Of a DNA stretch of 48,147 nucleotides, positions 1 through 8,081 are shown in pieces. The notes below the pieces were generated by a model. It had not been told where the DNA came from, ran no database searches, and saw only the letters and a list, made by a program, of their open reading frames with translations. Each line of letters begins with the position of its first letter. Position 1 is the first letter of the stretch. A program made the translations under genes and the position numbers. Origin of the DNA: Roseofilum halophilum BLCC-M91 (lineage in GTDB: Bacteria; Cyanobacteriota; Cyanobacteriia; Cyanobacteriales; Desertifilaceae); contig NZ_JAQPOK010000118.1 of assembly GCF_030068445.1 (NCBI RefSeq), positions 1-48,147 on the forward strand, in the 5' to 3' direction.

Positions 1-50
1 AATAGATTTCTATAGAAGTCGCAATATTCGTCAATTACAGAGAGGGTCAG

Positions 51-350
51 TTGGGCAGGTCGTGGTGCAATCATCGTTCCGATCAGGCTTTCAGCCTTTT
101 TTCTTTATTATACTCTTCCCAGAGTGACAAAAGAGGGGTATCATTTAGTCTATTTAATTGCTTTCCGTACATCCAGTATCTTTCACTACGCCTAACCCTG
201 TGGCTAACAGGTCAAATGCCTTGGAATATCACCCGGTTCCTCGACTACTGCACAGAACGCCTCATCCTGCAACGAGTCGGCAACCGCTACCGCTTTATCC
301 ATCGCCTCGTGCAAGAACACTTCGCCAAACTGGAAATCCAGAAAGAGTAA
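51..350 (+). pseudogene. 3' remnant of a NACHT/STAND NTPase gene
   Basis: The last 45-55 residues, from about position 186, look like the C-terminal end of a cyanobacterial NACHT protein family: a LRLTLWLTG..PWN segment followed by RFLDYCTERLILQRVG and RYRFIHRLVQEHFAKL. The residues before this do not look like a protein and no NTPase core is present, so this is only the tail of a lost or truncated gene. The same tail recurs at 6922-6991 with two base differences over about 65 bases. The family match is from memory of the conserved tail. That the gene is dead is inferred, because the upstream part may lie outside the window. Confidence 0.6.
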
Positions 351-378
351 AACCCAATCAAAGAAAACCCTTTCTCAA

Positions 379-427
379 AGAAACCCGGTTTCTGGCAACT
401 TGGCTATAATAGTCGTAACCCCCTTAG
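379..427. repeat. AGAAACCCGGTTTCT palindrome plus conserved flank, copy 1
   Basis: A 15-base palindrome (379-393) is followed by GGCAACTTGGCTATAATAG and a GTAACCCCC stretch. The palindrome and flank recur together at 7052-7099. Other copies of the palindrome lie at 1553, 1604, 7003, 8082 (one base changed), 22952 and 23000. Confidence 0.8.
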
Positions 428-510
428 CCACTCCTCAACTTAAATCAGTTTAAGGATGAGTTGGCATAAATTAGGTACAATTAGATATTAATCACAAATC
501 AGAGAAATTC

Positions 511-615
511 ATGCTGAACATACAACTAGACCCCGAAACCGAAGCCCGTTTAGTGGAAATTTTAGCCCAGGAAAAAACGACCAGCGATGAATTGATTAAA
601 CGGTTGTTTTATTAA
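511..615 (+). pseudogene. truncated antitoxin-like ORF
   Basis: A 34-codon frame reads MLNIQLDPETEARLVEIL followed by AQEKTTSDELIKRLFY and a stop. It resembles the start of small cyanobacterial ribbon-helix-helix-type antitoxins, which usually run to 60-80 residues, so it appears cut off after the first helix. No toxin frame follows directly; the next gene is a separate antitoxin at 700. It could also be a true micro-protein. The family assignment rests on the short N-terminal pattern only. Confidence 0.4.
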
Positions 616-699
616 TTCTGTTTAATTTAACTATTCCTTTAGTTAATCCTGATGATGAGGATAACAAGAAAAAAATTAGTTTTAGGGAGAAATTTTACC

Positions 700-948
700 A
701 TGAAAATCAAACTCAAATCAAAAACCGATCCTGAAGGTAAGTTATTATTACAACTTCCCCAACAATTGGCTAACAAAGAATTAGAAATTGTTATTAGTGA
801 TTTGGTTGAAGAAACAATACCAACACCTGAAGAATTAGGTTATCCTGCTGATTTTTTTGAAAAGACTGCGGGGAAGTGGGAAGGTGAAGTTTTAGTTAGA
901 GAAGAATTAGTAAATTGTGATGAGAGAATTTGGGAGATTGAATCATGA
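700..948 (+). CDS. antitoxin of a VapBC-type pair
   Basis: An acidic 82-residue protein begins MKIKLKSKTDPEGKLLLQLP, an extended strand-rich N-terminus expected of a small DNA-binding or toxin-binding antitoxin. Its acidic, proline-containing C-terminal half (PTPEELGYPADFFEKT) probably wraps the toxin. An in-frame ATG lies upstream at 652, but the ATG at 700 has an AGGGAGA ribosome site nine bases before it and is preferred. The stop overlaps the start of the PIN toxin by four bases (ATGA), the usual coupling in toxin-antitoxin operons. The antitoxin family is not certain; the pairing with a PIN gene is the main support. Confidence 0.7.
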   Translation: MKIKLKSKTDPEGKLLLQLPQQLANKELEIVISDLVEETIPTPEELGYPADFFEKTAGKWEGEVLVREELVNCDERIWEIES

Positions 949-1352
949 TTTATTTACTAGATACTAATACTTGTATTCAATATTTAACGGGGCGTAATCT
1001 TAATGTAATAAATAAATTTAAAATTACGCCTCGCCAAGATATTTGTTTATGTGATGTAGTCAAAGCGGAATTATATTATGGTGCTTTTCGTAGTGTCAAA
1101 AAAGAGCAAAATCTCGCTTTATATGAGTTATTTTTCTCTCAATATGTTAGTTTACCCTTGAATGGAAAATCAGCGAAAATTTATGGTGAAATTCGCTCGG
1201 AATTATCAAAATTAGGTACTCCCATAGGTGCTTATGACTTTCAAATTGCGGCTATTGCTTTAGCTAATAATCTGATTTTGGTAACTCATAATACTAAAGA
1301 GTTTCAAAGAGTAAAAAGTTTACAACTTGAAGATTGGGAGGAAAACATTTAA
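945..1352 (+). CDS. vapC: PIN-domain ribonuclease toxin, VapC-like
   Basis: A 135-residue PIN domain. The first acidic residue sits in the N-terminal MIYLLDTNTCIQYL motif, a second acidic residue follows in the VVKAELYYG motif, and the C-terminal part has PIGAYDFQIAAIALANN and LILVTHNTKEF, which supply the remaining metal-binding acids. VapC toxins are Mg-dependent RNases, often cutting tRNA, and are held inactive by the upstream antitoxin. The gene is complete with all expected acidic positions. The four-base overlap with the upstream gene indicates translational coupling. Confidence 0.88.
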   Translation: MIYLLDTNTCIQYLTGRNLNVINKFKITPRQDICLCDVVKAELYYGAFRSVKKEQNLALYELFFSQYVSLPLNGKSAKIYGEIRSELSKLGTPIGAYDFQIAAIALANNLILVTHNTKEFQRVKSLQLEDWEENI

Positions 1353-1652
1353 TTTTAGTATTTTTTTAGGAAGATATTAAGTTGTTTTGTGAAGAAGAAA
1401 TATGGAGTCTGCGATATAGCTCTTGTGTTGAGGTTTTTAGAGATTGGTATGAAAGTTTGTGTTTATCTATTCCACCTGCTAGTCCGGATAGATATTCATT
1501 AATAATTACTCATATTGCTAAAATAAAAATGGGTAATACAAATAACGGGACAAGAAACCGGGTTTCTCTAAGACAACTTCTGCCACCCCACCGAAACTTA
1601 CATAGAAACCCGGTTTCTGGGGTAAAATAATGACAGTTTTGAGGAGATGGCA
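1353..1652. other. intergenic stretch with two palindromes and a doubtful ORF
   Basis: Between the PIN toxin and the STAND gene lies a frame from a TTG at 1382 to 1630 (82 residues, with FCEEEIWSLRYSS and VEVFRDWYESL). The first 50 residues look protein-like, but there is no good start. The last 30 residues are just the translation of two AGAAACCSGGTTTCT palindromes (1553-1567 and 1604-1618). I read it as a gene remnant extended by repeat insertion. The promoter of the STAND gene must lie here, but I could not pick it out. Confidence 0.4.
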
Positions 1653-3320
1653 ATGGGTGTAGGGCGATCGCTCCTGAAATTAAGCATTGGGACAGGTTGC
1701 GCGTTTATGGGCTTGACCTGTGCGCCAATTCTTACCGAAGCGGGAAGTGTTTTGGGTCCAATCTTAGCCTCCTTTTTAGGAAACGTGGCCATCAGCACTA
1801 CAGCCAATGCCCTTGATGACTTAACCGCAGGGCAAGACCCGGATAGGGTATCCCTACAAAATCAGGATTTAACGAAGGCGGTGGGGAAGGCGATCGCTGC
1901 CGTCATCACCCTCGCAGCCAAACAACACCCAGGCAAAACCCGCCAACATCTCGAAAAAATCGCCGCCCAAGCCAAGGATAACTGGGTAAAAATCGCCCAA
2001 CAGGAACTCACCCAGCAACGTTACCCCGAACTCCGAGAAGCCAAACTCGACCAATTCCTCACCCCGGAAGAATATCAACTCACCCAACAAGGCAACCTCA
2101 CCGCTACCGAATGGGGGGATATCTTCATCCGCCTTAACATGGCAGCTTGTAAAGGGGGTGGCTTTCCCATTGCCGCAGAGGTACGTCAACAAGTCGCTGA
2201 TTTACTGCATACCACCTTCCCCAAAGCCTTGCGAGAAACCCTAAAAGAAGACTTTGCCAAGGATGGGAAAGCCTTTGCGGGGTTAACGTTGCAGTTACTC
2301 ACGGGAATGCAGGCACAACTGAGCCAACTGCAAGCCAGTCCAGGGGCGGTAAATGCTGAGGAATTCAGCCAAATACTGCAACAGTTTCAGGAAGTAGAAA
2401 CCCAGTTACGGGGAAACGTCACCCAGCAACAGGCATTTTTTACCGATATTTCCGGCAGGATTGATTCCGGTTTTGCAGAAGTCTGTCAACGGTTGGGGGT
2501 GATGGAAACCCAGATTACTCAGTTGTTGCAAGGACTGGAAAGCACCCTCGAAAGTTTGGTGGCAGAAATTCGATCGCATTTTGATGCCGCTAACCCCCAT
2601 CTTTCCTTAGCAGAATGGCGACCTATTGCGGAGTTAATGCTGGCTAACCGACGGGCATTAACGGCTAATCCGGCATTTAAGCGGGTGGATGTTTATGTGC
2701 CGTTGGCATTGGTGGAACGTCGCCAAACTCAGCAACGGAAACCGGGGCCAAGTCTGGAAAATCCAGAAGAGTGGGAACGGGAAGAAGAGAAAATGACTCC
2801 CATCGCCGAGGATGAGTTTTTTAACCAGGTTTTGCGGCAGGGGAAAAGTCCCCAAAGTCAGGGGCGACGGATTGCGGTGATTGGCGAACCGGGGTCAGGA
2901 AAAACGACGCGGTTACAGGCGATCGCCGATTGGATATTGGCAGAAAATCTCGGCATCCCCATTTGGATTGAGTTGGCACAATTTACCGAACCGACTCTGG
3001 TGAATTATCTGGAAAAATGGTTGAAATTGGCGGGAGTTGCAGGGGCGATCGCGTCTCTGCAAGACCATAAAGAGCATCTCTGGTTATTGATGGATGGCTT
3101 GGATGAAATGGTAGCCCGGATTGAACAGCCCCATGTGTCCCAGTTATTAACCGGGTGGGTGGGGTTAGGACGGGTGATTATTACCTGTCGGGTGAATGTC
3201 TGGGAAGCGGATCGAAATGCCTTTTCGGGGTTTGATGTCTATCGGAATTTACCCTTTGAGGCGGAGCAGATGGAAACCTTTATCCGGCAGTTCTTTGCCC
3301 AGAGCGATCGAGAACAGTGA
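1653..3320 (+). CDS. N-terminal half of a split STAND/NACHT NTPase
   Basis: This half carries the effector end and the nucleotide-binding core of a STAND protein. Residues about 5-55 are hydrophobic and glycine/alanine rich, a possible membrane-inserting segment. Residues about 60-330 are helical with coiled-coil character. A Walker A motif (GEPGSGKTT) lies at about residue 411 and a Walker B-like LLMDGLDE at about 478-485, with a sensor-like IITCRVN about 30 residues later. The start was set at the ATG at 1653 because GAGGAG lies six bases before it; an in-frame ATG at 1647 is too close. The frame stops at 3320 after FIRQFFAQSDREQ, just where the winged-helix/helical part should begin, and that part resumes at 4098. 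Intact relatives act as ligand-triggered NTPases, several of them in phage defence. Whether this half is made and works is unknown. Confidence 0.8.
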   Translation: MGVGRSLLKLSIGTGCAFMGLTCAPILTEAGSVLGPILASFLGNVAISTTANALDDLTAGQDPDRVSLQNQDLTKAVGKAIAAVITLAAKQHPGKTRQHLEKIAAQAKDNWVKIAQQELTQQRYPELREAKLDQFLTPEEYQLTQQGNLTATEWGDIFIRLNMAACKGGGFPIAAEVRQQVADLLHTTFPKALRETLKEDFAKDGKAFAGLTLQLLTGMQAQLSQLQASPGAVNAEEFSQILQQFQEVETQLRGNVTQQQAFFTDISGRIDSGFAEVCQRLGVMETQITQLLQGLESTLESLVAEIRSHFDAANPHLSLAEWRPIAELMLANRRALTANPAFKRVDVYVPLALVERRQTQQRKPGPSLENPEEWEREEEKMTPIAEDEFFNQVLRQGKSPQSQGRRIAVIGEPGSGKTTRLQAIADWILAENLGIPIWIELAQFTEPTLVNYLEKWLKLAGVAGAIASLQDHKEHLWLLMDGLDEMVARIEQPHVSQLLTGWVGLGRVIITCRVNVWEADRNAFSGFDVYRNLPFEAEQMETFIRQFFAQSDREQ

Positions 3321-3369
3321 TTCGATCTTGATTCTCCTTGATATCTTAGGATTGAACATCGAGCAACCC

Positions 3370-3398
3370 TTGACGACCCTTTCGAGGGTAGCTACAAT
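3370..3398 (+). promoter_or_regulatory. sigma-70 type promoter with spacer palindrome, before mazEF
   Basis: TTGACG (3370-3375) and TACAAT (3393-3398) are separated by exactly 17 bases. The spacer holds a perfect inverted repeat ACCCT-TTCG-AGGGT (3376-3389). A palindrome between -35 and -10 is a plausible operator for MazE autorepression. It is 33 bases upstream of mazE and lies inside the inserted segment, so the cassette seems to bring its own promoter. Confidence 0.65.
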
Positions 3399-3430
3399 GT
3401 AATCACATCTGCTTTTGAGATCATCTAAGT

Positions 3431-3691
3431 ATGAGTACAGTGATTAGAACCCGAATTGTTAAAATTGGCAACTCCCAAGGTGTGCGTATTCCTAAACTAC
3501 TCTTAGAGCAAAGCGGTATTCAGACAGATGTTGAAATTGAAGTGGAGGGCGATCATCTCATGATTCGCACCGCCCGACGGTTACGCAACGGCTGGGATCA
3601 AGCCTTTGCAGCAATGGCGAAAGAACAAGATGATGTTCTTCTCGATCGAGTCAACAGTACCGACTGGGAGGAAAGTGAATGGGAGTGGTAG
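3431..3691 (+). CDS. mazE: MazE-type antitoxin (AbrB fold)
   Basis: An 86-residue protein. An N-terminal swapped-hairpin DNA-binding domain (TRIVKIGNSQGVRIPKLLLEQ, then VEIEVEGDHLMIRTARR) is followed by an acidic tail (DRVNSTDWEESEWEW) that would occupy the MazF RNA-binding groove. Length and architecture are normal for MazE. It overlaps mazF by 13 bases. Together they sit in the gap of the split STAND gene, behind their own promoter. Confidence 0.9.
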   Translation: MSTVIRTRIVKIGNSQGVRIPKLLLEQSGIQTDVEIEVEGDHLMIRTARRLRNGWDQAFAAMAKEQDDVLLDRVNSTDWEESEWEW

Positions 3692-4008
3692 CCAAGCGTT
3701 TCGATGTTTTTTTGGTTAATCTTGACCCGACAATTGGCAGTGAAATTCAGAAAACACGACCCTGTGCGATCGTCTCACCGGATGAAATGAACCGCCATAT
3801 TGCCACGGTGATCATTGCACCAATGACGACAAAAGGGAAAGCCTACCCGACGCGAATTTCCTGCCAGTTTCAGGGTAAGGAAGGGCAAATTGTTCTGGAT
3901 CAAATCCGCACCATTGATAAAACTCGATTGGTCAAAAAACTGGGTCAAATTAGTCCAGATGAGCAAAGCGGAGTTCTCGACACCTTGGCTGAAATGTTTT
4001 CCGAATGA
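3679..4008 (+). CDS. mazF: MazF/PemK-type endoribonuclease toxin
   Basis: A 109-residue PemK-fold protein with the family signature FDVFLVNLDPTIGSEIQKTRP, the VIIAPMTTK strand, and the C-terminal GQIVLDQIRTIDKTRL block that holds the conserved catalytic region. MazF enzymes cut mRNA at short specific sequences when the labile antitoxin is lost. The gene looks complete. Its start lies inside the mazE 3' end. An internal GTG at 3685 is an alternative start. Downstream there is no clear terminator before the second STAND half at 4098, so transcription from the mazEF promoter could run into it. Confidence 0.92.
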   Translation: MGVVAKRFDVFLVNLDPTIGSEIQKTRPCAIVSPDEMNRHIATVIIAPMTTKGKAYPTRISCQFQGKEGQIVLDQIRTIDKTRLVKKLGQISPDEQSGVLDTLAEMFSE

Positions 4009-4097
4009 GCCAATCGAGGGGGGGATGCGATCGCTCCTTACCCGGACGATAAACGATGCTTTAGTGATTAGCTTTTGATTTCTCAAACCAGAATGCC

Positions 4098-6917
4098 ATG
4101 ACAAATTCCACTTTAACTCCTGCCGATGCGCTAATTGCCGCCCTCCATGAACCGGGACGGGAAAACCTCCTTGATTTAGTCCGAAATCCCTTGCGTTTGA
4201 CGTTGCTCTGCATGACTTGGGATGGGTCATCGTTGCCGGAAACTCAGGCGGAGTTATATGAGCGTTATCTGAGAAAGATTTATGAGTGGAATCAGAATTT
4301 GCATGAGTTGGCAAAGTATGCGGAACGTTGTGGCACGACTACGACGGAATTAAAGCAGGATTCGCATCAGCAATCAGATATACTGAAAAAATTAAAGCAG
4401 AATTTGAATCGTAAATTGGGGGAACTGGCAAAGGCGGCGCTGAATTTGCCCCAGGAGCGATTTCGGTTATCACAGGCTTTGGTGGAACAGCATCTAGGGG
4501 AGGAATCGGATCGGACTTCTTTGGGTTATTTGGCCTTGCGGTTGGGCTGGTTAAATCGGGTGGGCAAAGATGGGCGCGGCGATGGGATTTTTGCGTTTTA
4601 TCATGCCACGTTTCAGGAGTATTTTGCAGCGTTGGCGGTGGAGGATTGGGATTATTTTTTACCGAAGGATCATGTGGACTGTCCGGTGGCAGGGAAGCGG
4701 TATCGGATTTTTGAGAAGCAGTGGAAGCAGGTGATTTTGTGTTGGTTGGGGCGTGGGGATATTGAGGCTGAGAAGAAGGAGGGGTTTATTCGGGCGTTGG
4801 TTGAGTTTAATGATGGAGTCCAAGATTTTTATGGATATCAAGCCTATTTTCTGGCAGCAACAGGAATTAACGAATTCACAAATTGTTATTACTCCAATTT
4901 TGTTGTACAGAAAATAACTGCTTTTGCTTTTGGATTATACTCTGAATCCGAGAATCTGTGGATGAATTTTGAAAAAAGCATTAGAAATAATGCAAGAAAA
5001 GCAGCAATAGAAACCAATAGAAAAATACTAAAAAAGCAAGTGTTACTTATAATAGATAGCCCAAAATCTCCCGACTATATAAAACTAGACATCATTGAAT
5101 TAATACATAGATTTAATTTGTTTAAGATAGATGATATTCAATGTGTTGATTATTTGCTGAATATTTTAATTGACAATCATGAAACTATGTCTAACCGCAT
5201 TTATGAAATCTTCAGCGAATGGCTATGGAAAGATGAAGATTTTGTTGTCAATTATCTAATTGAAAAAATGAAAAATATAAACATATTTCCTTATGTATTT
5301 GATGTTTTAGAAAAATTGGCACACAAAAACTTTAAAATTATTGAAACCTGGATTTCTTGGACATTAATGGCAAATGATTATCATATTTTTAATTTATTTA
5401 GAAATAGTTTGTGCAAAATATCAAAAGGCAATATAAAAGCAATTAATCATTTGTTACACACTTTTGAAATTGCCCAAAATGGACATATAGATTCGACTTG
5501 TTTTTTAATTGCCACAATTTTAGGCGAAATAGCAGAGGGAAACCCTGAATGTATCAAGATATTGATACATTTTCTTGCATCTACCAATAACAAGAAGAAA
5601 TATGATTTTGTTTTCAATGCCTTGAGCAAAATAGGGAAAAATGATCCTCAAGCAATTAATGCTTTAACAAAAATCTTATATTTGACTGAAAAATCGACAG
5701 TATGTAGGACAGTAGCTAAAAATCTCAGACAACTTGAAGTAAATAATTTGCAAGTGATTAATTTTGCTTGGATTAGAGCATTAGAGTTAACGAATGATGA
5801 AGAAATCTGCTGGGATGCTGCCGTGGGTTTGATGCAAACAGGACAACATGATGAAAAAGCAATGGATGCTTTAGTAAGAGCTATGGAAAATACTAAAACA
5901 AAAAATACTTACATTCAAATCTTAATCAGCATAGGAAAAATTACTAATAAGCACAACTCTAAAATTATTTTTAAATTACAGAAACTTCTTGAGTCTTGTG
6001 ATGACAAAGAAATTCGATTGAACTTGGCGATTACTTTATTAAGTATTGACCCTGAAAATTTATTTGGAATTTCCGAAATGATCAATAATAACTGTAATTG
6101 TATAGATATATACAACTTGGTTATGTTTGCCATGATGCAAAACTATGAGAACAATGAAAATGCAAGAATTTCATTATGCAGAATACTCAGCAAAACCCAT
6201 AATATATCAATTCGTCAATACATTAACAGTTATTTTAAAATTTTTCTTAAAAATCATCAGCACAAAATTAGTGCGCTCTTAAATCTACGCTCTATAATGA
6301 CTAATGAAACTGAACATGAGCAATTGGACTTACTTTATAACTGCTATGAAGTTTTTTGGGGCATCTCCCAAGATATCCCCTATCCCGAATTTTACCAAGC
6401 ATGGCACAATCCCCCCACCACCCCCCATCCCGAAGTGGAAGACAACACCCCCGCAACCCCGACCCCCTTTACCCAACAGTGCAACCTCGCCCTTCTGCCC
6501 CAAATCCTCAACCAAGCCATCCAAACCCACCCCGTCAACCGCCAACCCATTTGCATTGATGGCAGCCGCTTCAGCGACCCCAGCAACCCCGCCCTGCAAA
6601 TCTACACCACCCTGAAAAAAGCAGGTTGTCCCCCCAGTCCCGACGGTAAACCCCGTACCATTGCCGAATTACAAGCCTACTGCGAAGATGACCTCAGCGA
6701 CCAGGCGATCGCCCTCATCCTCTACGAAGAACCCACCGACCCACCCCCCCAAGGCTTGGATATCGCCGTCCTCAATCAACTCGCCCGGTTGAGCCATCCC
6801 CCCATCGCCGTGGTTGTCCCCCAACCCCTCCCGGAGTGCCGACTCCCGCAATTCCTAGAAAGCGACCCGGATTTGATGGCAACTCTCCTTCAGTGGTTGC
6901 AAAACCTGGACAGATAA
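4098..6917 (+). CDS. C-terminal half of the split STAND/NACHT protein with HEAT-like sensor
   Basis: A 939-residue frame starts where the upstream half stopped. Residues about 10-55 contain the conserved post-NACHT block (REN.LDLVRNPLRLTLLC, then AELYERYLRKIYEW). Residues about 95-180 are the helical module ending in FAFYHATFQEYFAALAVEDWD. Residues about 250-740 are helical HEAT/armadillo-like repeats, the likely ligand sensor. A proline-rich linker (about 770-790) leads to a small alpha/beta domain (about 795-939, with ICIDGSRFSDPSNPALQIY and IALILYEEP). The sensor is visibly more AT-rich than the parts on either side. The ATG at 4098 has no good ribosome site. Whether it is made separately, co-translated with MazF, or dead is open. 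Confidence 0.78.
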   Translation: MTNSTLTPADALIAALHEPGRENLLDLVRNPLRLTLLCMTWDGSSLPETQAELYERYLRKIYEWNQNLHELAKYAERCGTTTTELKQDSHQQSDILKKLKQNLNRKLGELAKAALNLPQERFRLSQALVEQHLGEESDRTSLGYLALRLGWLNRVGKDGRGDGIFAFYHATFQEYFAALAVEDWDYFLPKDHVDCPVAGKRYRIFEKQWKQVILCWLGRGDIEAEKKEGFIRALVEFNDGVQDFYGYQAYFLAATGINEFTNCYYSNFVVQKITAFAFGLYSESENLWMNFEKSIRNNARKAAIETNRKILKKQVLLIIDSPKSPDYIKLDIIELIHRFNLFKIDDIQCVDYLLNILIDNHETMSNRIYEIFSEWLWKDEDFVVNYLIEKMKNINIFPYVFDVLEKLAHKNFKIIETWISWTLMANDYHIFNLFRNSLCKISKGNIKAINHLLHTFEIAQNGHIDSTCFLIATILGEIAEGNPECIKILIHFLASTNNKKKYDFVFNALSKIGKNDPQAINALTKILYLTEKSTVCRTVAKNLRQLEVNNLQVINFAWIRALELTNDEEICWDAAVGLMQTGQHDEKAMDALVRAMENTKTKNTYIQILISIGKITNKHNSKIIFKLQKLLESCDDKEIRLNLAITLLSIDPENLFGISEMINNNCNCIDIYNLVMFAMMQNYENNENARISLCRILSKTHNISIRQYINSYFKIFLKNHQHKISALLNLRSIMTNETEHEQLDLLYNCYEVFWGISQDIPYPEFYQAWHNPPTTPHPEVEDNTPATPTPFTQQCNLALLPQILNQAIQTHPVNRQPICIDGSRFSDPSNPALQIYTTLKKAGCPPSPDGKPRTIAELQAYCEDDLSDQAIALILYEEPTDPPPQGLDIAVLNQLARLSHPPIAVVVPQPLPECRLPQFLESDPDLMATLLQWLQNLDR

Positions 6918-6921
6918 AAGG

Positions 6922-6991
6922 CGATCGCTACCGCTTCATCCATCGCCTCGTGCAAGAACACTTCGCTAAACTGGAAATCCAGAAAGAGTAA
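6922..6991 (+). pseudogene. second copy of the NACHT 3' tail
   Basis: Right after the STAND stop the sequence encodes DRYRFIHRLVQEHF and AKLEIQKE, then a stop. It matches 281-350 with two differences over about 65 bases. Only about 23 codons remain and there is no start, so it is a fragment. It forms the right-hand partner of a long direct repeat around the island. Confidence 0.7.
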
Positions 6992-7002
6992 ATCTGACTC
7001 TA

Positions 7003-7099
7003 AGAAACCGGGTTTCTGTCAGGCTTTCTGTACCCTAACAAAGATAGTAATAGAAACCCGGTTTTTGGCAACTTGGCTATAATAGTTGTAACCCCCTAG
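7003..7099. repeat. two AGAAACCSGGTTTC palindromes and conserved flank
   Basis: One palindrome lies at 7003-7017. A second at 7052-7066, with its last arm changed to TTTTT, is followed by the same GGCAACTTGGCTATAATAG flank seen at 394-412. The TATAAT in this flank (7078-7083) lies 43 bases before the next gene and may serve as its -10 element, although no matching -35 was found. Confidence 0.7.
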
Positions 7100-7125
7100 T
7101 ATCAACCCATATCCCCATCCTCAAT

Positions 7126-7476
7126 ATGACATTCATCACCGATACTCCGGTAACTTGGCAATACCTAGACATTGATGCTCAAAATCAGGCAAGAATTGCC
7201 CATAGTCGCGTTTCAGTTGCCCAACTGATTCAAGAAAAACATGCCCACGGCTGGAGTCCAGAAGAACTGCACTTTCAACACCCAGAAATTTCCCTGGCTG
7301 CCATTTATTCTGCCCTCAGTTATTACTACACCTATCAACCCCAGATTGATGCTCAAATTGCTCAAGAACAGGAAGAAATCCAGAACCTGCAAGCTGATTT
7401 AATTACAATGGGAGTCGGTCATCATACTGCCGATTTTAAGCAAATGCTTCAGCAAAAACGGCAGCAGCAAGGATGA
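7126..7476 (+). CDS. DUF433-type antitoxin
   Basis: A 116-residue protein of the DUF433 winged-helix family: RVSVAQLIQEKHAHGWSPEE, then HPEISLAAIYSALSYYYTY, followed by a charged helical tail. In cyanobacteria such proteins are usually encoded just upstream of a PIN-like DUF5615 protein and are treated as antitoxins. That is the case here, with a four-base ATGA overlap. The upstream region holds a mobile palindrome whose flank offers a TATAAT box. Confidence 0.85.
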   Translation: MTFITDTPVTWQYLDIDAQNQARIAHSRVSVAQLIQEKHAHGWSPEELHFQHPEISLAAIYSALSYYYTYQPQIDAQIAQEQEEIQNLQADLITMGVGHHTADFKQMLQQKRQQQG

Positions 7477-7817
7477 AAATGGCAATCTCTTACTATTTCG
7501 ATGCTCCAGTCCATCGAGCGATTAAAATTGGTTTACAACTGAGAGGGGTTGAGGTTATGACCGCTCAAGAAGACAATAATAGTAGTGCTATTGATGAAAT
7601 AATTTTGAGTCGTTCTGTGCAACTCAATCGTCCTCTTGTAACCACAGATCACGATTTTTTAGTTTTAGCTAAAAATTGTGTTGCTCAAGGTGAAGCGTTT
7701 ACAGGGATTTTCTTTTTAAGTCCTAAAGTTTCGATTGGTTATGCGATAGAAGAGTTAGAGGTTTACGCCAAAATTGGAGAATTAGAAGATTTCGCCAATC
7801 AAGTAATTTTTGTTTGA
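7473..7817 (+). CDS. DUF5615 PIN-like toxin
   Basis: A 114-residue PIN-like protein. It has the family's early acidic residue (SYYFDAPVHRAI), a GVEVMTAQED motif and a central LVTTDHDFLVLAKN motif that supplies the paired metal-binding aspartates. The length is normal and the gene is intact. Coupling to the DUF433 gene supports a type II toxin-antitoxin role, probably RNA cleavage; the activity of this subfamily is less well shown than for VapC. Confidence 0.85.
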   Translation: MKMAISYYFDAPVHRAIKIGLQLRGVEVMTAQEDNNSSAIDEIILSRSVQLNRPLVTTDHDFLVLAKNCVAQGEAFTGIFFLSPKVSIGYAIEELEVYAKIGELEDFANQVIFV

Positions 7818-7856
7818 TGTTGAACTGCCCCCGCTTTATCCATGAGAGGAAAAGCC

Positions 7857-8066
7857 ATGAACTTTGTTGTTTGCATCAAAAATACAGACTATGCCGCTTC
7901 CCTAGAAGTTCGCAAGATTTATCAAGTCTTACCCGACTCGAAAGCGAATAGTCATCAAATGCTGCGGATAATTGATGAATCAGGGGAAGATTACCTCTAT
8001 CCTAACTCCTATTTTATGCCCATTGAACTATCCGCTCCTCTGCAACAAGTTTTAGAAATGTCTTAG
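7857..8066 (+). CDS. small hypothetical protein
   Basis: A 69-residue protein starting MNFVVCIKNTDYAASLEVRK. I prefer the ATG at 7857, preceded by GAGAGGAAAAG, over the in-frame ATG at 7842. It contains a run of short strands (KIYQVLPDSKA, then MLRIIDESGEDYLYP), suggesting a small beta-barrel or SH3-like fold. Such proteins are often found beside toxin-antitoxin genes in cyanobacteria, but I do not recognise a function. A clear hairpin terminator follows. Confidence 0.6.
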   Translation: MNFVVCIKNTDYAASLEVRKIYQVLPDSKANSHQMLRIIDESGEDYLYPNSYFMPIELSAPLQQVLEMS

Positions 8067-8081
8067 GTTGAGTGAAATCAA

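Noticed and set aside
3299-4097. Target-site duplication or terminal inverted repeats around mazEF
   Set aside because: I compared both junctions and found no convincing matching pair; the insertion mechanism stays open.
3775-4314. 179-residue minus-strand frame spanning mazF and the start of the second STAND half
   Set aside because: It covers two real genes on the opposite strand and shows no recognisable domain.
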